Of a stretch of 64,000 nt of DNA, positions 1-9,688 are shown piece by piece. Both the position numbers and the translations under genes were made by a program. Within the stretch, counting starts at the first letter, position 1. Every line of letters begins with the position of its first letter. Origin of the DNA: Rikenellaceae bacterium (lineage in GTDB: Bacteria; Bacteroidota; Bacteroidia; Bacteroidales; Rikenellaceae); assembly GCA_015060105.1 (NCBI GenBank), contig SUZD01000002.1:124001-188000 (forward strand), given 5' to 3'. The notes beneath the pieces are model-generated. The model searched no databases, was not told where the DNA came from, and was given only the letters and a program-made list of their open reading frames with translations.

Positions 1-156
1 GCCATGCACCGCGCCCGGATCAACCCCTCCGTGACCTGCATCAATAACGATAGTACGCAGCAACTCTGTGGTTTGCGCATAGGCCTCTACGCCACACAAC
101 AAAGCCACAAGCAACAGCGTTATCTGTACGAAACGAAATTTAACTGCAATATTCAT
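1..156 (-). CDS. N-acetylmuramoyl-L-alanine amidase, N-terminal part (cut by window edge)
   Basis: Only the first 52 codons are in the window. The start is the ATG at 154-156, because it opens a clear signal peptide (basic start, hydrophobic core about residues 10-22, cleavage near AYAQ at 25-28). Straight after it comes IVIDAGHGG (36-44) followed by DPGA, the first zinc-binding block of Amidase_3 enzymes, in which His42 would be a metal ligand. The family cleaves the amide between MurNAc and the stem peptide in the periplasm during cell separation and turnover. It diverges from lptD. The rest of the catalytic domain lies outside, so activity cannot be judged. Confidence 0.85.
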   Translation of the reverse strand, partial: MNIAVKFRFVQITLLLVALLCGVEAYAQTTELLRTIVIDAGHGGVDPGAVHG

Positions 157-165
157 CGCTCAGTA

Positions 166-197
166 ATTGCGGTTGTCCGCTTTTTTAACTACATTTG
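166..197 (+). promoter_or_regulatory. Bacteroidota-type promoter for lptD
   Basis: ATTG at 166-169 and a perfect TACATTTG at 190-197, 20 bp apart, fit the -33/-7 consensus. Transcription would start near 203, leaving a leader that contains the hairpin at 271-291. Confidence 0.55.
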
Positions 198-270
198 TCG
201 GTTGAAACCTTCCTTCGGAAGACCCTGCCTGAGTGATTGCAAAACCACATCAGAGGTGCTTCGGAGGCGT

Positions 271-291
271 TTTGCCGACTTTGTCGGCAAA
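271..291 (+). promoter_or_regulatory. hairpin in the lptD leader
   Basis: A perfect 9-bp inverted repeat with a TTT loop (arms 271-279 and 283-291). No T-tract follows, so it is not an intrinsic terminator. It lies between the promoter and the start that gives a good signal peptide. Confidence 0.45.
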
Positions 292-313
292 GTTAATAAT
301 TTTAACGGAAATT

Positions 314-3055
314 TTGGCTCGTTTTTGGAAAAAATACAGCTTACGACAAGCATTTTTGATGGTATGCACAATCATCACTGCGATTGTGTGCGCCCAAAAT
401 GCCGATGCCGAGAATATACGTTCTTCGGCACGTGAGATTGTGGAGTGGAGTTCGGCACAGGACTCTACCACAACGCGCCAAAGACCCGCACGTCGTAATC
501 GACGTGCTGCAAAAGCCGACACTACAACCATTAAAAGCGACTCCGTTCCCGAGCTCTCGGACTACACCCCTATCTTCGGCGAGGAGGAGCAAGCCCCTGA
601 TACGGCTGCCAAAAAGCCATTCCTTGACGACATCGTCTATGGTAAGAACAAAGACTCACTTGTGTACAATGTCAAAGAGGGTAAGATTTACGTCTATACA
701 CAAGGCGACGTCAAGTATCAAAAGATGAACCTCAAAGCCGACTACATGACCTTGACGGTCGATAGCAAAGAGATTTTTGCCAAAGGCTACAAAGAGGACA
801 CCGTACGTGGTATCAAACATGTTCGTCCCGAGTTTATTGACAGTGGAGCTAACTACACGATGGACTCGATGACCTATAACATGAGTAGCGCCAAAGCCAA
901 CATTCACGGTGTAGCAACCAAAGATGGCGAGGGCTTCCTTATCGGACGTAAGGTCAAAAAGATGCCCGACAACTCTATCAACCTTGCCGGTGGTAAATAT
1001 ACCACTTGCGACCATACCGACCACCCGCACTTCTATATCCAGATGACCAAAGCAAAGGTTATCCCTGGCAAGAAGGTGATTACCGGCCCTGCATACTTCG
1101 TTATGGAGGACGTACCTTTATACCCTGTCGGACTGCCCGGAGGATTCTTCCCCATCTCGAATGGACCCAAATCGGGCTTTATCATGCCAACCTATGGCGA
1201 GGAGAGTGCTCGTGGATTCTATCTGCGTGATGGAGGTTACTACTTCACTTTTGGCGAGCATGCCGATCTTACGCTGTTGGGAGGTATCTATACACTCGGC
1301 TCTTGGCAGGTATCTGCTTCGTCGAGATACGTAGTACGTTATAAATATAGCGGTAACCTTAACGCCAACTATGCACGCACGGTTACCGATGGTCAAGGAG
1401 TGGGTAACTTCAAGTTCACATGGACACACCAACAAGACTCCAAATTCCGCCCAAGTTCATCGTTCTCGGCCAACGTAAACTTTGCAACTGCGGGCTATAA
1501 CAAGCAGGCCTCGACCAACGCTATCGAGTCGGCCAACACACAAACCAACTCTTCTATCGCTTACTCGAAGAGCTGGACCGGCAAACTTGCGGGTTCGTTC
1601 TCGACCAATATCCAATTGTCGCAAAACTCGCGCAACAAGACCATCGCCGCATCACTTCCCACTGCGGTATTCAGCATTTCGCGTTTCAACCCGTTCAAGA
1701 GCAAGTTCTCGACAGGTGGCAAAGAGAAGTGGTACGAGAAGATTTCGATGAGCTACACCGCGAGTCTTACCAACACAGTTACCACTACCGAGGACGACAT
1801 TTTCACTCGTGAGACTTTGCTGAAAATGAAAAACGGTATTCAACACCAAATTCCTATTTCGGCATCGTTCAACATCTTTAAGTACATCAGTTTGTCGCCG
1901 TCGTTCAACTATACTGCTCGTTGGTACTTCAAGAAAGAGCGCAAAGAGTGGGACCCTGTCAATCGCGAGGTTGTAACACTGGATCCCGATTGGGGATTTT
2001 ACCACTTGCACAATTGGAGTTTGAGCGCATCGGCTTCGACCAAACTATACGGTATGCTTACCTTTGGTGGACGTGACCCGCTTATCAAAGCCATACGCCA
2101 CGTCATTACACCGCAAGCCAGTTTCTCGTTCGCGCCCGATTTCAGCAAGATGAAACACGGATACTACGAGGTCGTACAAAGTGACTCAACAGGTCGTTAT
2201 CAAACGTACTCGCCCTACTCCAATAACGCCTATGGCGTTCCGGGCTCTGGTCGTACGGGTTCGCTATCGTTCAGTGTTGCCAACACCCTCGAAATGAAGG
2301 TGCGCAGCAAGAGCGACTCGACGGGAGTCAAGAAGATTAAACTTATCGACAACTTCTCATTCAGCGGTTCGTACAACTTCTTGGCCGACTCACTCAATCT
2401 GTCTAACATCAATTTGAGTTTGCGTACAACCATCTACGGCAACTTCGGTTTGAACCTCAATGCCGTATTGGATATGTATCAAGTCGATAAGAATGGACGA
2501 CGCATCAACAAGTTCAACGTCGGCAACGGTAAGTTCGGACGTATCGCCAGCACCGGTTGGAGTTTTGCCTATACGTTCAACTCCAAGAAGGCTAATCAAC
2601 CGGCTATAAACGACATCAATAGTGGTGCGATGGCCTTCCTTAACCCGTTTGACACCTCTATCGAAATGGATCCTCATTTGCGAAGGCAGATGATGGCTTC
2701 GACATACTATGATTTCAGTATCCCGTGGAACCTCGGTTTCAGCTACTCAATTACCTATAATAACAATGGTATCCGAAAGAATATCACGCAGGCAGTTCAG
2801 TTTAATGCGAGTGTCAACCTGACCGAGAAGTGGGGTTTGACCTTTAACGGTGGATACGATATTATGGCTCGGAAACTATCTATCGGTACATTCACGCTTA
2901 CGCGCGATTTGCACTGCTGGCAGATGAATTTCAGTTGGACACCTGTCGGCACTTGTAAAGGTTGGAGTTTCCACATCGGAGTCAAGTCGTCGCTGTTGCA
3001 AGACCTCAAATATGACCGCTCGAAGAGCCGATACGATAGTCTATACGACGATTAG
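314..3055 (+). CDS. lptD: LPS-assembly protein LptD family (outer-membrane barrel)
   Basis: LptD with LptE inserts lipopolysaccharide into the outer leaflet of the outer membrane. The product has a LptA/OstA-like segment (around residues 100-230 of the mature part, containing VYNVKEGKIYVYTQGDVKY) and then a long C-terminal region of alternating aromatic/polar beta-strands with no long hydrophobic helices, as in the barrel. The start is uncertain. The open frame begins with GTG at 233 and the first ATG is at 359. I chose TTG 314 because it gives a standard signal peptide (basic ARFWKKYSLRQ, hydrophobic core, cleavage after ADA), and because the stretch before it contains a perfect hairpin that looks like leader RNA. 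It shares a bidirectional terminator with ybaK downstream. Confidence 0.8.
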   Translation: MARFWKKYSLRQAFLMVCTIITAIVCAQNADAENIRSSAREIVEWSSAQDSTTTRQRPARRNRRAAKADTTTIKSDSVPELSDYTPIFGEEEQAPDTAAKKPFLDDIVYGKNKDSLVYNVKEGKIYVYTQGDVKYQKMNLKADYMTLTVDSKEIFAKGYKEDTVRGIKHVRPEFIDSGANYTMDSMTYNMSSAKANIHGVATKDGEGFLIGRKVKKMPDNSINLAGGKYTTCDHTDHPHFYIQMTKAKVIPGKKVITGPAYFVMEDVPLYPVGLPGGFFPISNGPKSGFIMPTYGEESARGFYLRDGGYYFTFGEHADLTLLGGIYTLGSWQVSASSRYVVRYKYSGNLNANYARTVTDGQGVGNFKFTWTHQQDSKFRPSSSFSANVNFATAGYNKQASTNAIESANTQTNSSIAYSKSWTGKLAGSFSTNIQLSQNSRNKTIAASLPTAVFSISRFNPFKSKFSTGGKEKWYEKISMSYTASLTNTVTTTEDDIFTRETLLKMKNGIQHQIPISASFNIFKYISLSPSFNYTARWYFKKERKEWDPVNREVVTLDPDWGFYHLHNWSLSASASTKLYGMLTFGGRDPLIKAIRHVITPQASFSFAPDFSKMKHGYYEVVQSDSTGRYQTYSPYSNNAYGVPGSGRTGSLSFSVANTLEMKVRSKSDSTGVKKIKLIDNFSFSGSYNFLADSLNLSNINLSLRTTIYGNFGLNLNAVLDMYQVDKNGRRINKFNVGNGKFGRIASTGWSFAYTFNSKKANQPAINDINSGAMAFLNPFDTSIEMDPHLRRQMMASTYYDFSIPWNLGFSYSITYNNNGIRKNITQAVQFNASVNLTEKWGLTFNGGYDIMARKLSIGTFTLTRDLHCWQMNFSWTPVGTCKGWSFHIGVKSSLLQDLKYDRSKSRYDSLYDD

Positions 3056-3059
3056 TACC

Positions 3060-3095
3060 AAAAGAAACACCCGCCTTTAAGCGGGTGTTTCTTTT
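3060..3095. terminator. bidirectional terminator between lptD and ybaK
   Basis: 15-bp stem (3060-3074 with 3081-3095) and a 6-nt loop. It begins AAAA and ends TTTT, so it works for both converging genes. It overlaps the last two bases of ybaK. Confidence 0.85.
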
Positions 3096-3570
3096 AGCAT
3101 AGCTCTACGACCGTAGCTTTCGCCACATCTATTAAATCCTGTGGTGCGATACAAATCTGCAAACCTCGCACACCTGCACTGACATATATATAATCAAAGT
3201 TGCTGCACGTAGAGTGGATATAGGTAGGAAATGGCTTTTTCATACCTATTGGCGAACAGCCACCTCGAATATATCCCGTCGTTGCAAGCAGTTCTTTGAC
3301 GTGAATCATCTCGGCACTCTTATTGCCCGACACCTTGGCTGCCATCTTCAAATTAACCTCACAATCGCCAGGCACAACACAGACAAATATACCCGTTCTA
3401 TCGCCACGCAAAACCAGCGTTTTGAACACCTGTTCTATGGGTTCTCCGAGTTGTTCGGCTACGTGGTCTGCCGCCAGATTATTCTCATCAACGACATACG
3501 GCACGAGTGTATATTTCACTCGTGCCGCATCAAGCAGACGCGCTGCATTAGTCTTTGATATTTTAGCCAT
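3094..3570 (-). CDS. ybaK: Cys-tRNA(Pro) deacylase, YbaK/EbsC family
   Basis: 158 aa, the usual length for this single-domain trans-editing family, which hydrolyses Cys-tRNA mischarged by ProRS. The fold runs the whole length. The conserved lysine in VFKTLVLRG (Lys50) and the glycine-rich GYIRGGCSPIG block around residue 100-110 match the active-site pocket of YbaK. It starts 2 bp after the nitroreductase stop and is the last gene of the minus-strand run, ending in the shared terminator. Substrate specificity within the INS superfamily (Cys versus Ala) is inferred from the overall sequence type only. Confidence 0.85.
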   Translation of the reverse strand: MAKISKTNAARLLDAARVKYTLVPYVVDENNLAADHVAEQLGEPIEQVFKTLVLRGDRTGIFVCVVPGDCEVNLKMAAKVSGNKSAEMIHVKELLATTGYIRGGCSPIGMKKPFPTYIHSTCSNFDYIYVSAGVRGLQICIAPQDLIDVAKATVVELC

Positions 3571-3572
3571 TG

Positions 3573-4157
3573 CTACGCCTTATTGCCAACACTTTGCGCC
3601 ATCACTACAGTATAGCGCGACGAATCGAGTTTCAGCAACTCCAACAAAGCCTTCTCGTCGAAACTGCCACGAGTAACCGCAGCCAAATCATTTGCCGCAG
3701 CCCAGAGGTTGGCATTTTGAACACAGCAAGCCGCATCTTGACCTGCCAGGAAACGCTTCAAATCCTCCAAGTAAGGCGGAATATTGCTATAAAGACTCAT
3801 ATCTGCCACATAGACCAGATTCAAAGTCGCCTCGCCCACAAAGTCCTGCTTGCCCGTCATGGTCATATAGTTGCCGTCAGCAACCCACACGAGCGAGTGT
3901 TCTTGCGCGTCGTAGCGATAGACTCCTTCTGCAAAAAACGCATAAACAGTCAAAGGATAGAGTGCCAACGCCGACGGAGCAGTGCGTTTACCGCACTCCT
4001 CGCGATTGATTCCCGATGCAGCCCACAGCACGCCTGAAAGATTTTCGAGCGACAAAGGCTCTACGCTAAATTCGCGAATTGTTCGACGCTCACAAAGAGC
4101 CGTCAGCAACGAGCAACCATTATCCGTCGGTTGCAGAAGTTTTATACACTTTTCCAT
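3573..4157 (-). CDS. nitroreductase family protein (SagB-like flavoprotein)
   Basis: 194 aa with the nitroreductase/SagB pattern: CERRTIREF near residue 22-30 (FMN phosphate contacts), the RTAPSALALYP block near 58-68, and a C-terminal catalytic-domain end with DSSRYTVVMAQSVG. Such proteins bind FMN and reduce or oxidise small molecules with NAD(P)H, and the substrate cannot be told from sequence. No signal peptide, so cytoplasmic. It lies 5 bp downstream of the GH3 gene and 2 bp upstream of ybaK, consistent with one transcript, but nothing links their functions. Confidence 0.8.
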   Translation of the reverse strand: MEKCIKLLQPTDNGCSLLTALCERRTIREFSVEPLSLENLSGVLWAASGINREECGKRTAPSALALYPLTVYAFFAEGVYRYDAQEHSLVWVADGNYMTMTGKQDFVGEATLNLVYVADMSLYSNIPPYLEDLKRFLAGQDAACCVQNANLWAAANDLAAVTRGSFDEKALLELLKLDSSRYTVVMAQSVGNKA

Positions 4158-4162
4158 ACGTT

Positions 4163-6343
4163 TTATTTAATCTCGAAGCTGACCTCGCCACGCAAATCTT
4201 GGCTCGAAGCTCCAATTATAGCCTTATAGGTACCGGGCAGAACATTCCAATCATGCATTTGCTCATCGAAATATGCCAACGACGAGAAATCCATCGGGAT
4301 ATTTACGGTTTTGGTCTCGCCCGCTTTCAAATCCACCTTTGCAAAACCTTTGAGTTCCTTAACTGCGCGGTATGGCAAATCGCCTTTGGGTGCCGACACA
4401 TAGAGCTGTACAATCTCTTTGCCATCAACATCGCCACTATTTGTCACATCTACCGACACAACAAACTTCGAGTTCGCAGTTCCTTTTGCACGATTGATAC
4501 GAACATTATCATACTCAAAAGTGGTATAGCTCAAACCGTGACCGAACGGGAAGTTGGGAGTAATATCCTCGCGGTCGATATAACGATAACCTACAAAAAT
4601 ATCATCTCGATATACTTGATGATGCTTTTCATCGCCCGGATAGTCGCCCAATGCGTGCGCACCACATTGCTCCAAATTAGTATAATAGGTATAGGGCAAT
4701 TTACCCGACGGATTTACCTCTCCCGTAAGAACCGATGAGATTGCAGTTCCGGCCTCGGAGCCACAGTGCCAACCTTGAACAATGGCGGGTACTTTATCCT
4801 TCCACGGCATAGCAACACCTGTACCCGAAACCATCACAACAGCAAAGTTGGGATTTGCGCCACACAGAGCCTCCACAATCTTATCTTGTCCATAAGGCAA
4901 CTCCATCGACGCTCTATCCACGCCCTCGGCATCTTGTCCGCCACGATAGTAAAGTCCACCGAAGAAAATAACGGCATCTGCCTTGTGAGCCTCAGCAACA
5001 ATATCGGCAACGCGTTCCACCTTATCATTTTTACTTGGCGAGTAGCCTTTCATATATGTAATTTCGGCTTCGGGATATGCAGCACGAATACCATCGAGAG
5101 GCAATATCTCGTATTTAGCTTTAAGCGTTGTACTACTACCACTCTTCATCATACTTGCAGTTGCTACGTCACCTACTACAAGCAGTTTTTTAACCTTTGA
5201 AGGGTTCATTGGCAACACTTTATTCTCGTTTTTGAGCAGAACGATACCACCTTGTGCGATAGCAAGTGCAGCTGCCGAGTGCTCGGGCGAGACAAAACTA
5301 CCATAAGGTCTGTTCGCGCTCATAGTTGTACGGAACACAAGACGCAACACACGGCGCACCTTATCGTTCAAAACCTCAACGGGAACATCTCCCGACTTAA
5401 CCAACGAACGCAAAGTGTCGGCCAAGTGGTAAGAGTCATAGGCATTCTTGCGACCTTGCGACAAGCCATCGGTCCAAGTACCAAACTCCAAATCAAGACC
5501 ATTATAAATAGCCTGATGAGTATCGTGTGTACCGCCCCAATCCGAGATTACGACACCGTCCCAGCCCCACTCGCCTTTCAAAATATCATTGAGCAGGTAT
5601 TGATTATGGCAACAGTGTTGGTTTTTGTACTTCATATAGGCGCCCATAATACTCCACGAGCCCGCATCAACCGTTGCTGCCTTAAACGCAGGCAGATAAA
5701 TCTCATACAAAGCACGATCACTAATCTCGACATTGGTCGAGTGGCGACGATTCTCCTGATTGTTGAGTGCAAAGTGTTTCACACAAGTTGCAACGTGATT
5801 TGACTGCACACCTTTAATATAAGGTACAGTCATCGTACTTACCAAATAAGGGTCTTCGCCCATATACTCGTGATTACGACCACACAACGGAGTGCGATAG
5901 ATATTAACACCAGGGCCCAATAACACATTTTTATTACGATAGCGAGCCTCCTCGCCTATTGCCACACCATAGCGCGAAGCCATTTCAGTATCCCATGTTG
6001 CAGCAAGACATACCAATCCGGGGAAAGCGGTACAAGCGTCATTGGTCCAATCGGCTCCCGACCATTTGTCCCACAATACCTCTTCACGAATACCGTGCGA
6101 CGAATCAGTGCACCACACCTCGGGGATACCCAAACGTGGCACACCGGGTGCCGAGAATTTGGACTGTGCGTGAATAAACGCAATCTTCTCGTCCAAAGTC
6201 ATTCGCTGCAACGCATCTTCGACACGCTCCTCGATAGGCGCATTTTCATCAAGATAGATAGGCAACTCGTTCTTTTGTGCCGAGAGTGATGCTACACACA
6301 TCACAGCGGCAACACTCATCACCAGTTTTAAAACAGATTTCAT
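4163..6343 (-). CDS. glycoside hydrolase family 3 (beta-glucosidase/beta-xylosidase type)
   Basis: 726 aa with signal peptide (1-22, ending SLSAQ). GH3 N-terminal TIM barrel (about 35-340) carries the KHF motif (Lys189-His190) and the nucleophile in VISDWGG (Asp268). The alpha/beta C-terminal domain follows (about 370-600) and an Fn3-like domain ends the protein (about 645-715). Full-length and intact. It should remove non-reducing beta-linked glucose or xylose from plant-type oligosaccharides in the periplasm, but the exact sugar is not predictable here. There is no SusC/SusD pair nearby, so this is not a classical polysaccharide utilisation locus. It sits 28 bp after the M3 peptidase. Confidence 0.9.
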   Translation of the reverse strand: MKSVLKLVMSVAAVMCVASLSAQKNELPIYLDENAPIEERVEDALQRMTLDEKIAFIHAQSKFSAPGVPRLGIPEVWCTDSSHGIREEVLWDKWSGADWTNDACTAFPGLVCLAATWDTEMASRYGVAIGEEARYRNKNVLLGPGVNIYRTPLCGRNHEYMGEDPYLVSTMTVPYIKGVQSNHVATCVKHFALNNQENRRHSTNVEISDRALYEIYLPAFKAATVDAGSWSIMGAYMKYKNQHCCHNQYLLNDILKGEWGWDGVVISDWGGTHDTHQAIYNGLDLEFGTWTDGLSQGRKNAYDSYHLADTLRSLVKSGDVPVEVLNDKVRRVLRLVFRTTMSANRPYGSFVSPEHSAAALAIAQGGIVLLKNENKVLPMNPSKVKKLLVVGDVATASMMKSGSSTTLKAKYEILPLDGIRAAYPEAEITYMKGYSPSKNDKVERVADIVAEAHKADAVIFFGGLYYRGGQDAEGVDRASMELPYGQDKIVEALCGANPNFAVVMVSGTGVAMPWKDKVPAIVQGWHCGSEAGTAISSVLTGEVNPSGKLPYTYYTNLEQCGAHALGDYPGDEKHHQVYRDDIFVGYRYIDREDITPNFPFGHGLSYTTFEYDNVRINRAKGTANSKFVVSVDVTNSGDVDGKEIVQLYVSAPKGDLPYRAVKELKGFAKVDLKAGETKTVNIPMDFSSLAYFDEQMHDWNVLPGTYKAIIGASSQDLRGEVSFEIK

Positions 6344-6371
6344 AAGTAATAGTAGTATTAGTTATTGGTTT

Positions 6372-8474
6372 CTATTTGCCAAGATTCATTCTATCAATCA
6401 AAGCCGACACTTGCGGTTTATGGCCACGGAAGCGCACATAAAGTGTCATCGGGTGCTCGTGTCCGCCTTGACTGAGCACATTACGGCGGAACGACTCGGC
6501 AACCTCTCGATTAAAGATACCCTCTTGCTTAAACATCTCAAACGCATCAGCCTCCAACACCTCTGCCCATTTATAAGAGTAGTATCCGGCTGCATAGCCT
6601 CCCGAGAAGATGTGCGAGAACGAGGTCGAAGACGATGTACCTGCAACACGAGGCAGTACTTGTGTCGGAGCAGTAGCCTTAATCTCGAATTGCTCGACAT
6701 CCTCGGTCAATGGCTCGGTAATGCTATGGTATGCCATATCGGCCATACCAAACGAGAGTTGGCGCACATTACCATAAGCCGCCAAATAGTTCTTGGCTGC
6801 AATAATATTATCCACCATTTGTCGAGGCATCTTTTCGCCTGTTTGATAGTGAACGGCTGCCATATCAAGAAACTCCGACTCGGTAGCCCAATTCTCCATA
6901 ATTTGCGAAGGCAACTCAACAAAATCACGATATACTGCTGTACCCGAAAGCGACTCATAGGTGCCCTCAGCCAACAGGCCGTGCAAGCAGTGACCAAACT
7001 CGTGAAGAAATGTCTCGAACTCGTCAAAAGTCAGTAACGAAGGAGTATTCTCGGTCGGTTTGGTAAAGTTACCACACATCGAAATAAGAGGAATAATCTC
7101 GCGGCCCTCTGCATCAACTGCTTTATCACGGAACGAGGTCATCCACGCGCCACCACGCTTACTCTCACGGGGGAAGAAATCCATATAAAGAATACCAATA
7201 GTCGAGCCATCTGCCTCGGTTACCTCATACACAACTACATCGGGATGATAAGGCTCAATATCCGTACGCTTAATGAATCGAATACCATATAGTTTTTCGG
7301 CCAAGCCAAAGATTGCCTGTTTGGTATGCTCCAACTCAAAATAAGGTTTGGTTTGCTCCTCGCTAACATTGTAGTATTCATTCTTATATTTTTCGCTGAA
7401 ATAGGCCCAATCCCAGGGTTGCAACTCGAAATCGTTGCCATACACGCCACTCTTACGAGCATATTTCTCGATAGCCTCAACCTCGGCGTCGGCATACTCT
7501 TTGGTCGATACCAACAACTCATCAAGCAGGTTATTTACACCCTCAATGGTTTCGGCCATACGCTCCTCCAAAACATAATCAGCATAGGTTTTGTAGCCCA
7601 ACAGATTGGCAAGTTGCAGACGAAGGGTTGCAATACGTTGAATGATCGCTGTATTATCATACTCGCCGCCCAAGCAACGACTTGCATTGGCACGATAGAG
7701 TTGCTCTTTCAGTTCACGGTCGGTCGAGTATGTCATAAAGGGCAACATACTTGCATATTGCAAGGTAACGGTCCAACCTGTCTCGCCCTTCGCTTTGGCC
7801 TCCGAAGCCATAGCCTCACGAACATAGGCTGGCAACTCCGCTACTTTGGCAGAATCAGCCTCCGGAATATTGATATGGAATGCATTGGTTGCGGCCAACA
7901 CATTTTGTCCAAACTTCAATGTCAAACCCGATAATTCGGTCGAAAGTTCACGATAGGTTTGTTTATCCTCGTCATTCAAACCCGCACCACTACGGACAAA
8001 ATTCTTGTAAGTTTTGGTAAGCAACATTTCGCTCTCGGTGTCGAGTTCCAATGCCTCGCGGTTCTCCCACACCGTACGCACGCGCTCATAGAGCGTTTCA
8101 TTGAGCATCATATCGTTGCTAAACTCCACCAACATAGGTTGAATCTCCTGTGCCAGGGCCTGCATCTCGTCCGAAGTTACGGTCATATTGAGGTTAAAGA
8201 AGATGTTGGCAATACGATTAAGATTTGCTCCACCGCGCTCAATAGCCACTACCGTATTTTCGAAGGTAGGTGCTTCGGGGTTATTAACCACTGCTGCCAA
8301 CTCCTCACGAGCCTCTTGCAGCGCAATCTCCAAAGCCGGCTTAAAGTGAGCCAACTCATATTGCGAAAATGCAGGTGTATCAAATGGGGTTGCGGCTGTT
8401 TCCAACAACGGATTTTTGGCATCGCAACCAACAAGTGCTAATGCTGTCATAAGCGTTACTATTACTTTCTTCAT
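6372..8474 (-). CDS. dcp: M3 family metallopeptidase, peptidyl-dipeptidase Dcp-like lipoprotein
   Basis: 700 aa thimet-oligopeptidase-type zinc peptidase. The zinc site HEFGH is at 491-495 within FLHEFGHCLHGLL, and the downstream substrate block HIFSGGYAAGYYSYKWA is present. The N-terminus is a lipoprotein signal with lipobox LVGC (Cys17), so it is membrane-anchored and faces the periplasm, unlike cytoplasmic E. coli Dcp. It probably trims short peptides, releasing C-terminal dipeptides. Full length for the family. It lies between the dCMP deaminase and GH3 genes on the same strand with gaps below 40 bp. Confidence 0.88.
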   Translation of the reverse strand: MKKVIVTLMTALALVGCDAKNPLLETAATPFDTPAFSQYELAHFKPALEIALQEAREELAAVVNNPEAPTFENTVVAIERGGANLNRIANIFFNLNMTVTSDEMQALAQEIQPMLVEFSNDMMLNETLYERVRTVWENREALELDTESEMLLTKTYKNFVRSGAGLNDEDKQTYRELSTELSGLTLKFGQNVLAATNAFHINIPEADSAKVAELPAYVREAMASEAKAKGETGWTVTLQYASMLPFMTYSTDRELKEQLYRANASRCLGGEYDNTAIIQRIATLRLQLANLLGYKTYADYVLEERMAETIEGVNNLLDELLVSTKEYADAEVEAIEKYARKSGVYGNDFELQPWDWAYFSEKYKNEYYNVSEEQTKPYFELEHTKQAIFGLAEKLYGIRFIKRTDIEPYHPDVVVYEVTEADGSTIGILYMDFFPRESKRGGAWMTSFRDKAVDAEGREIIPLISMCGNFTKPTENTPSLLTFDEFETFLHEFGHCLHGLLAEGTYESLSGTAVYRDFVELPSQIMENWATESEFLDMAAVHYQTGEKMPRQMVDNIIAAKNYLAAYGNVRQLSFGMADMAYHSITEPLTEDVEQFEIKATAPTQVLPRVAGTSSSTSFSHIFSGGYAAGYYSYKWAEVLEADAFEMFKQEGIFNREVAESFRRNVLSQGGHEHPMTLYVRFRGHKPQVSALIDRMNLGK

Positions 8475-8513
8475 AGAGATAATGTAGTTTTCGGTATTTT
8501 ATTGTTTACTTTT

Positions 8514-8942
8514 TTACGATTGAATGTGGACTATCTCGATACCCACGCGACGCAACAAATCCAAGCCGTCCTCATTGCGATAAGGGTCGCTATAAACAAC
8601 TCGGCGGATACCTGCCTGAATAATCAATTTAGCACACTCGATACATGGTGACGCTGTAATATAAAGTGTTGCACCATCGCAATTATTGGCACTTTTGGCA
8701 ACTTTGGTAATGGCATTCGCCTCGGCATGAAGTACATAGGGTTTAGTAACACCCATATCGTCCTCACAGATATTCTCGAAGCCCGACGGAGTTCCATTAT
8801 ATCCGTCCGAGATAATCATCTTATCCTTGACGATAAGTGCACCCACCTGACGACGCACACAATAGGAATTTTCGGCCCATATACGAGCCATACGCAAGTA
8901 GCGGCTATCTAATTGTCGCTGTTTTTCTTCATTATATCCCAT
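8514..8942 (-). CDS. deoxycytidylate (dCMP) deaminase
   Basis: 142 aa zinc-dependent deaminase. HAEAN (His72, Glu74) and PCIEC (Cys100, Cys103) form the zinc and proton-shuttle site, and the N-terminal WAENSYCVRRQVGA and SDGYNGTPSGFEN blocks are characteristic of the ComEB/dCMP deaminase subgroup. It converts dCMP to dUMP for thymidylate synthesis. Cytosolic. Its start is 9 bp downstream of the tsaB stop, so the two are probably co-transcribed. Confidence 0.9.
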   Translation of the reverse strand: MGYNEEKQRQLDSRYLRMARIWAENSYCVRRQVGALIVKDKMIISDGYNGTPSGFENICEDDMGVTKPYVLHAEANAITKVAKSANNCDGATLYITASPCIECAKLIIQAGIRRVVYSDPYRNEDGLDLLRRVGIEIVHIQS

Positions 8943-8951
8943 AAAGTCTAA

Positions 8952-9677
8952 CTATTTTGCAAGGGGGTTCTTTGTGGATTTTGTAACCACAAAATCTTTC
9001 AGATAGTATGGTTCGAAGTAGGCAATACTCTCGAATCTCTTCTGTTCGAAAGCTCGTTGCGCCTGACGAGCCAGACCGCGCGCCGACGGAGCTACTTCGA
9101 CATAACGGACCTCCGACAACACCTCACGGCATTTGGCAGCTCCATCACCAAACATTATAATCTCACGACCTTCCGATTTGGCTGTGGCACGCTCCTCGGC
9201 AAAACTCTCGGCATCAATAATCTTGGCCTCAACGGCCGAAAGCGGATTACATTGTGTGTCAAAAACGCGGGTATAGACCTCCATACGGCGAGCATCAATC
9301 ATAGGAATCAACAGTGCCTTATCCCAATTCTCGACACTCAATACGCCCGTTTGATAGTCCTCATTAACAACCTCGGCCAACGAAGCAAGCGAGCCAACCG
9401 AAATCAAAGGAATACCCAAGCCATAGCACAAACCTTTGGCAAACGACACTCCGATACGCAAACCCGTATAGGAGCCGGGGCCCGAACTGACAGCCACTGC
9501 GTCCAAATCCTCGGCTTCGAGATTATTGGCACGCAATATCTCGTCGGCAAAGACACCGATATTACCAGCGTGCTCACGACCTCCGTCACTTTCTCGCACA
9601 GCAACAACTTCGCCACCTACCGACAGAGCCACAGAACACACAGCTGCACTCGTTTCAATACACAATATATTAGCCAT
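8952..9677 (-). CDS. tsaB: tRNA threonylcarbamoyladenosine biosynthesis protein TsaB
   Basis: 241 aa ASKHA-fold protein. It begins with ILCIETSAAVCSVAL (phosphate-1 strand) and contains SSGPGSYTGLRIG (about 64-76), the signature of TsaB. With TsaD and TsaE it makes t6A37 on ANN-reading tRNAs, and TsaB is the non-catalytic partner of TsaD. Full length. It lies 11 bp after smpB and 9 bp before the dCMP deaminase gene, in a stretch dominated by translation-related functions. Confidence 0.92.
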   Translation of the reverse strand: MANILCIETSAAVCSVALSVGGEVVAVRESDGGREHAGNIGVFADEILRANNLEAEDLDAVAVSSGPGSYTGLRIGVSFAKGLCYGLGIPLISVGSLASLAEVVNEDYQTGVLSVENWDKALLIPMIDARRMEVYTRVFDTQCNPLSAVEAKIIDAESFAEERATAKSEGREIIMFGDGAAKCREVLSEVRYVEVAPSARGLARQAQRAFEQKRFESIAYFEPYYLKDFVVTKSTKNPLAK

Positions 9678-9688
9678 CTTTGTCTCTT

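Noticed and set aside
4163-6343. A polysaccharide utilisation locus around the GH3 gene
   Set aside because: No SusC/SusD pair, sensor or other glycosidase beside it; neighbours are unrelated enzymes.
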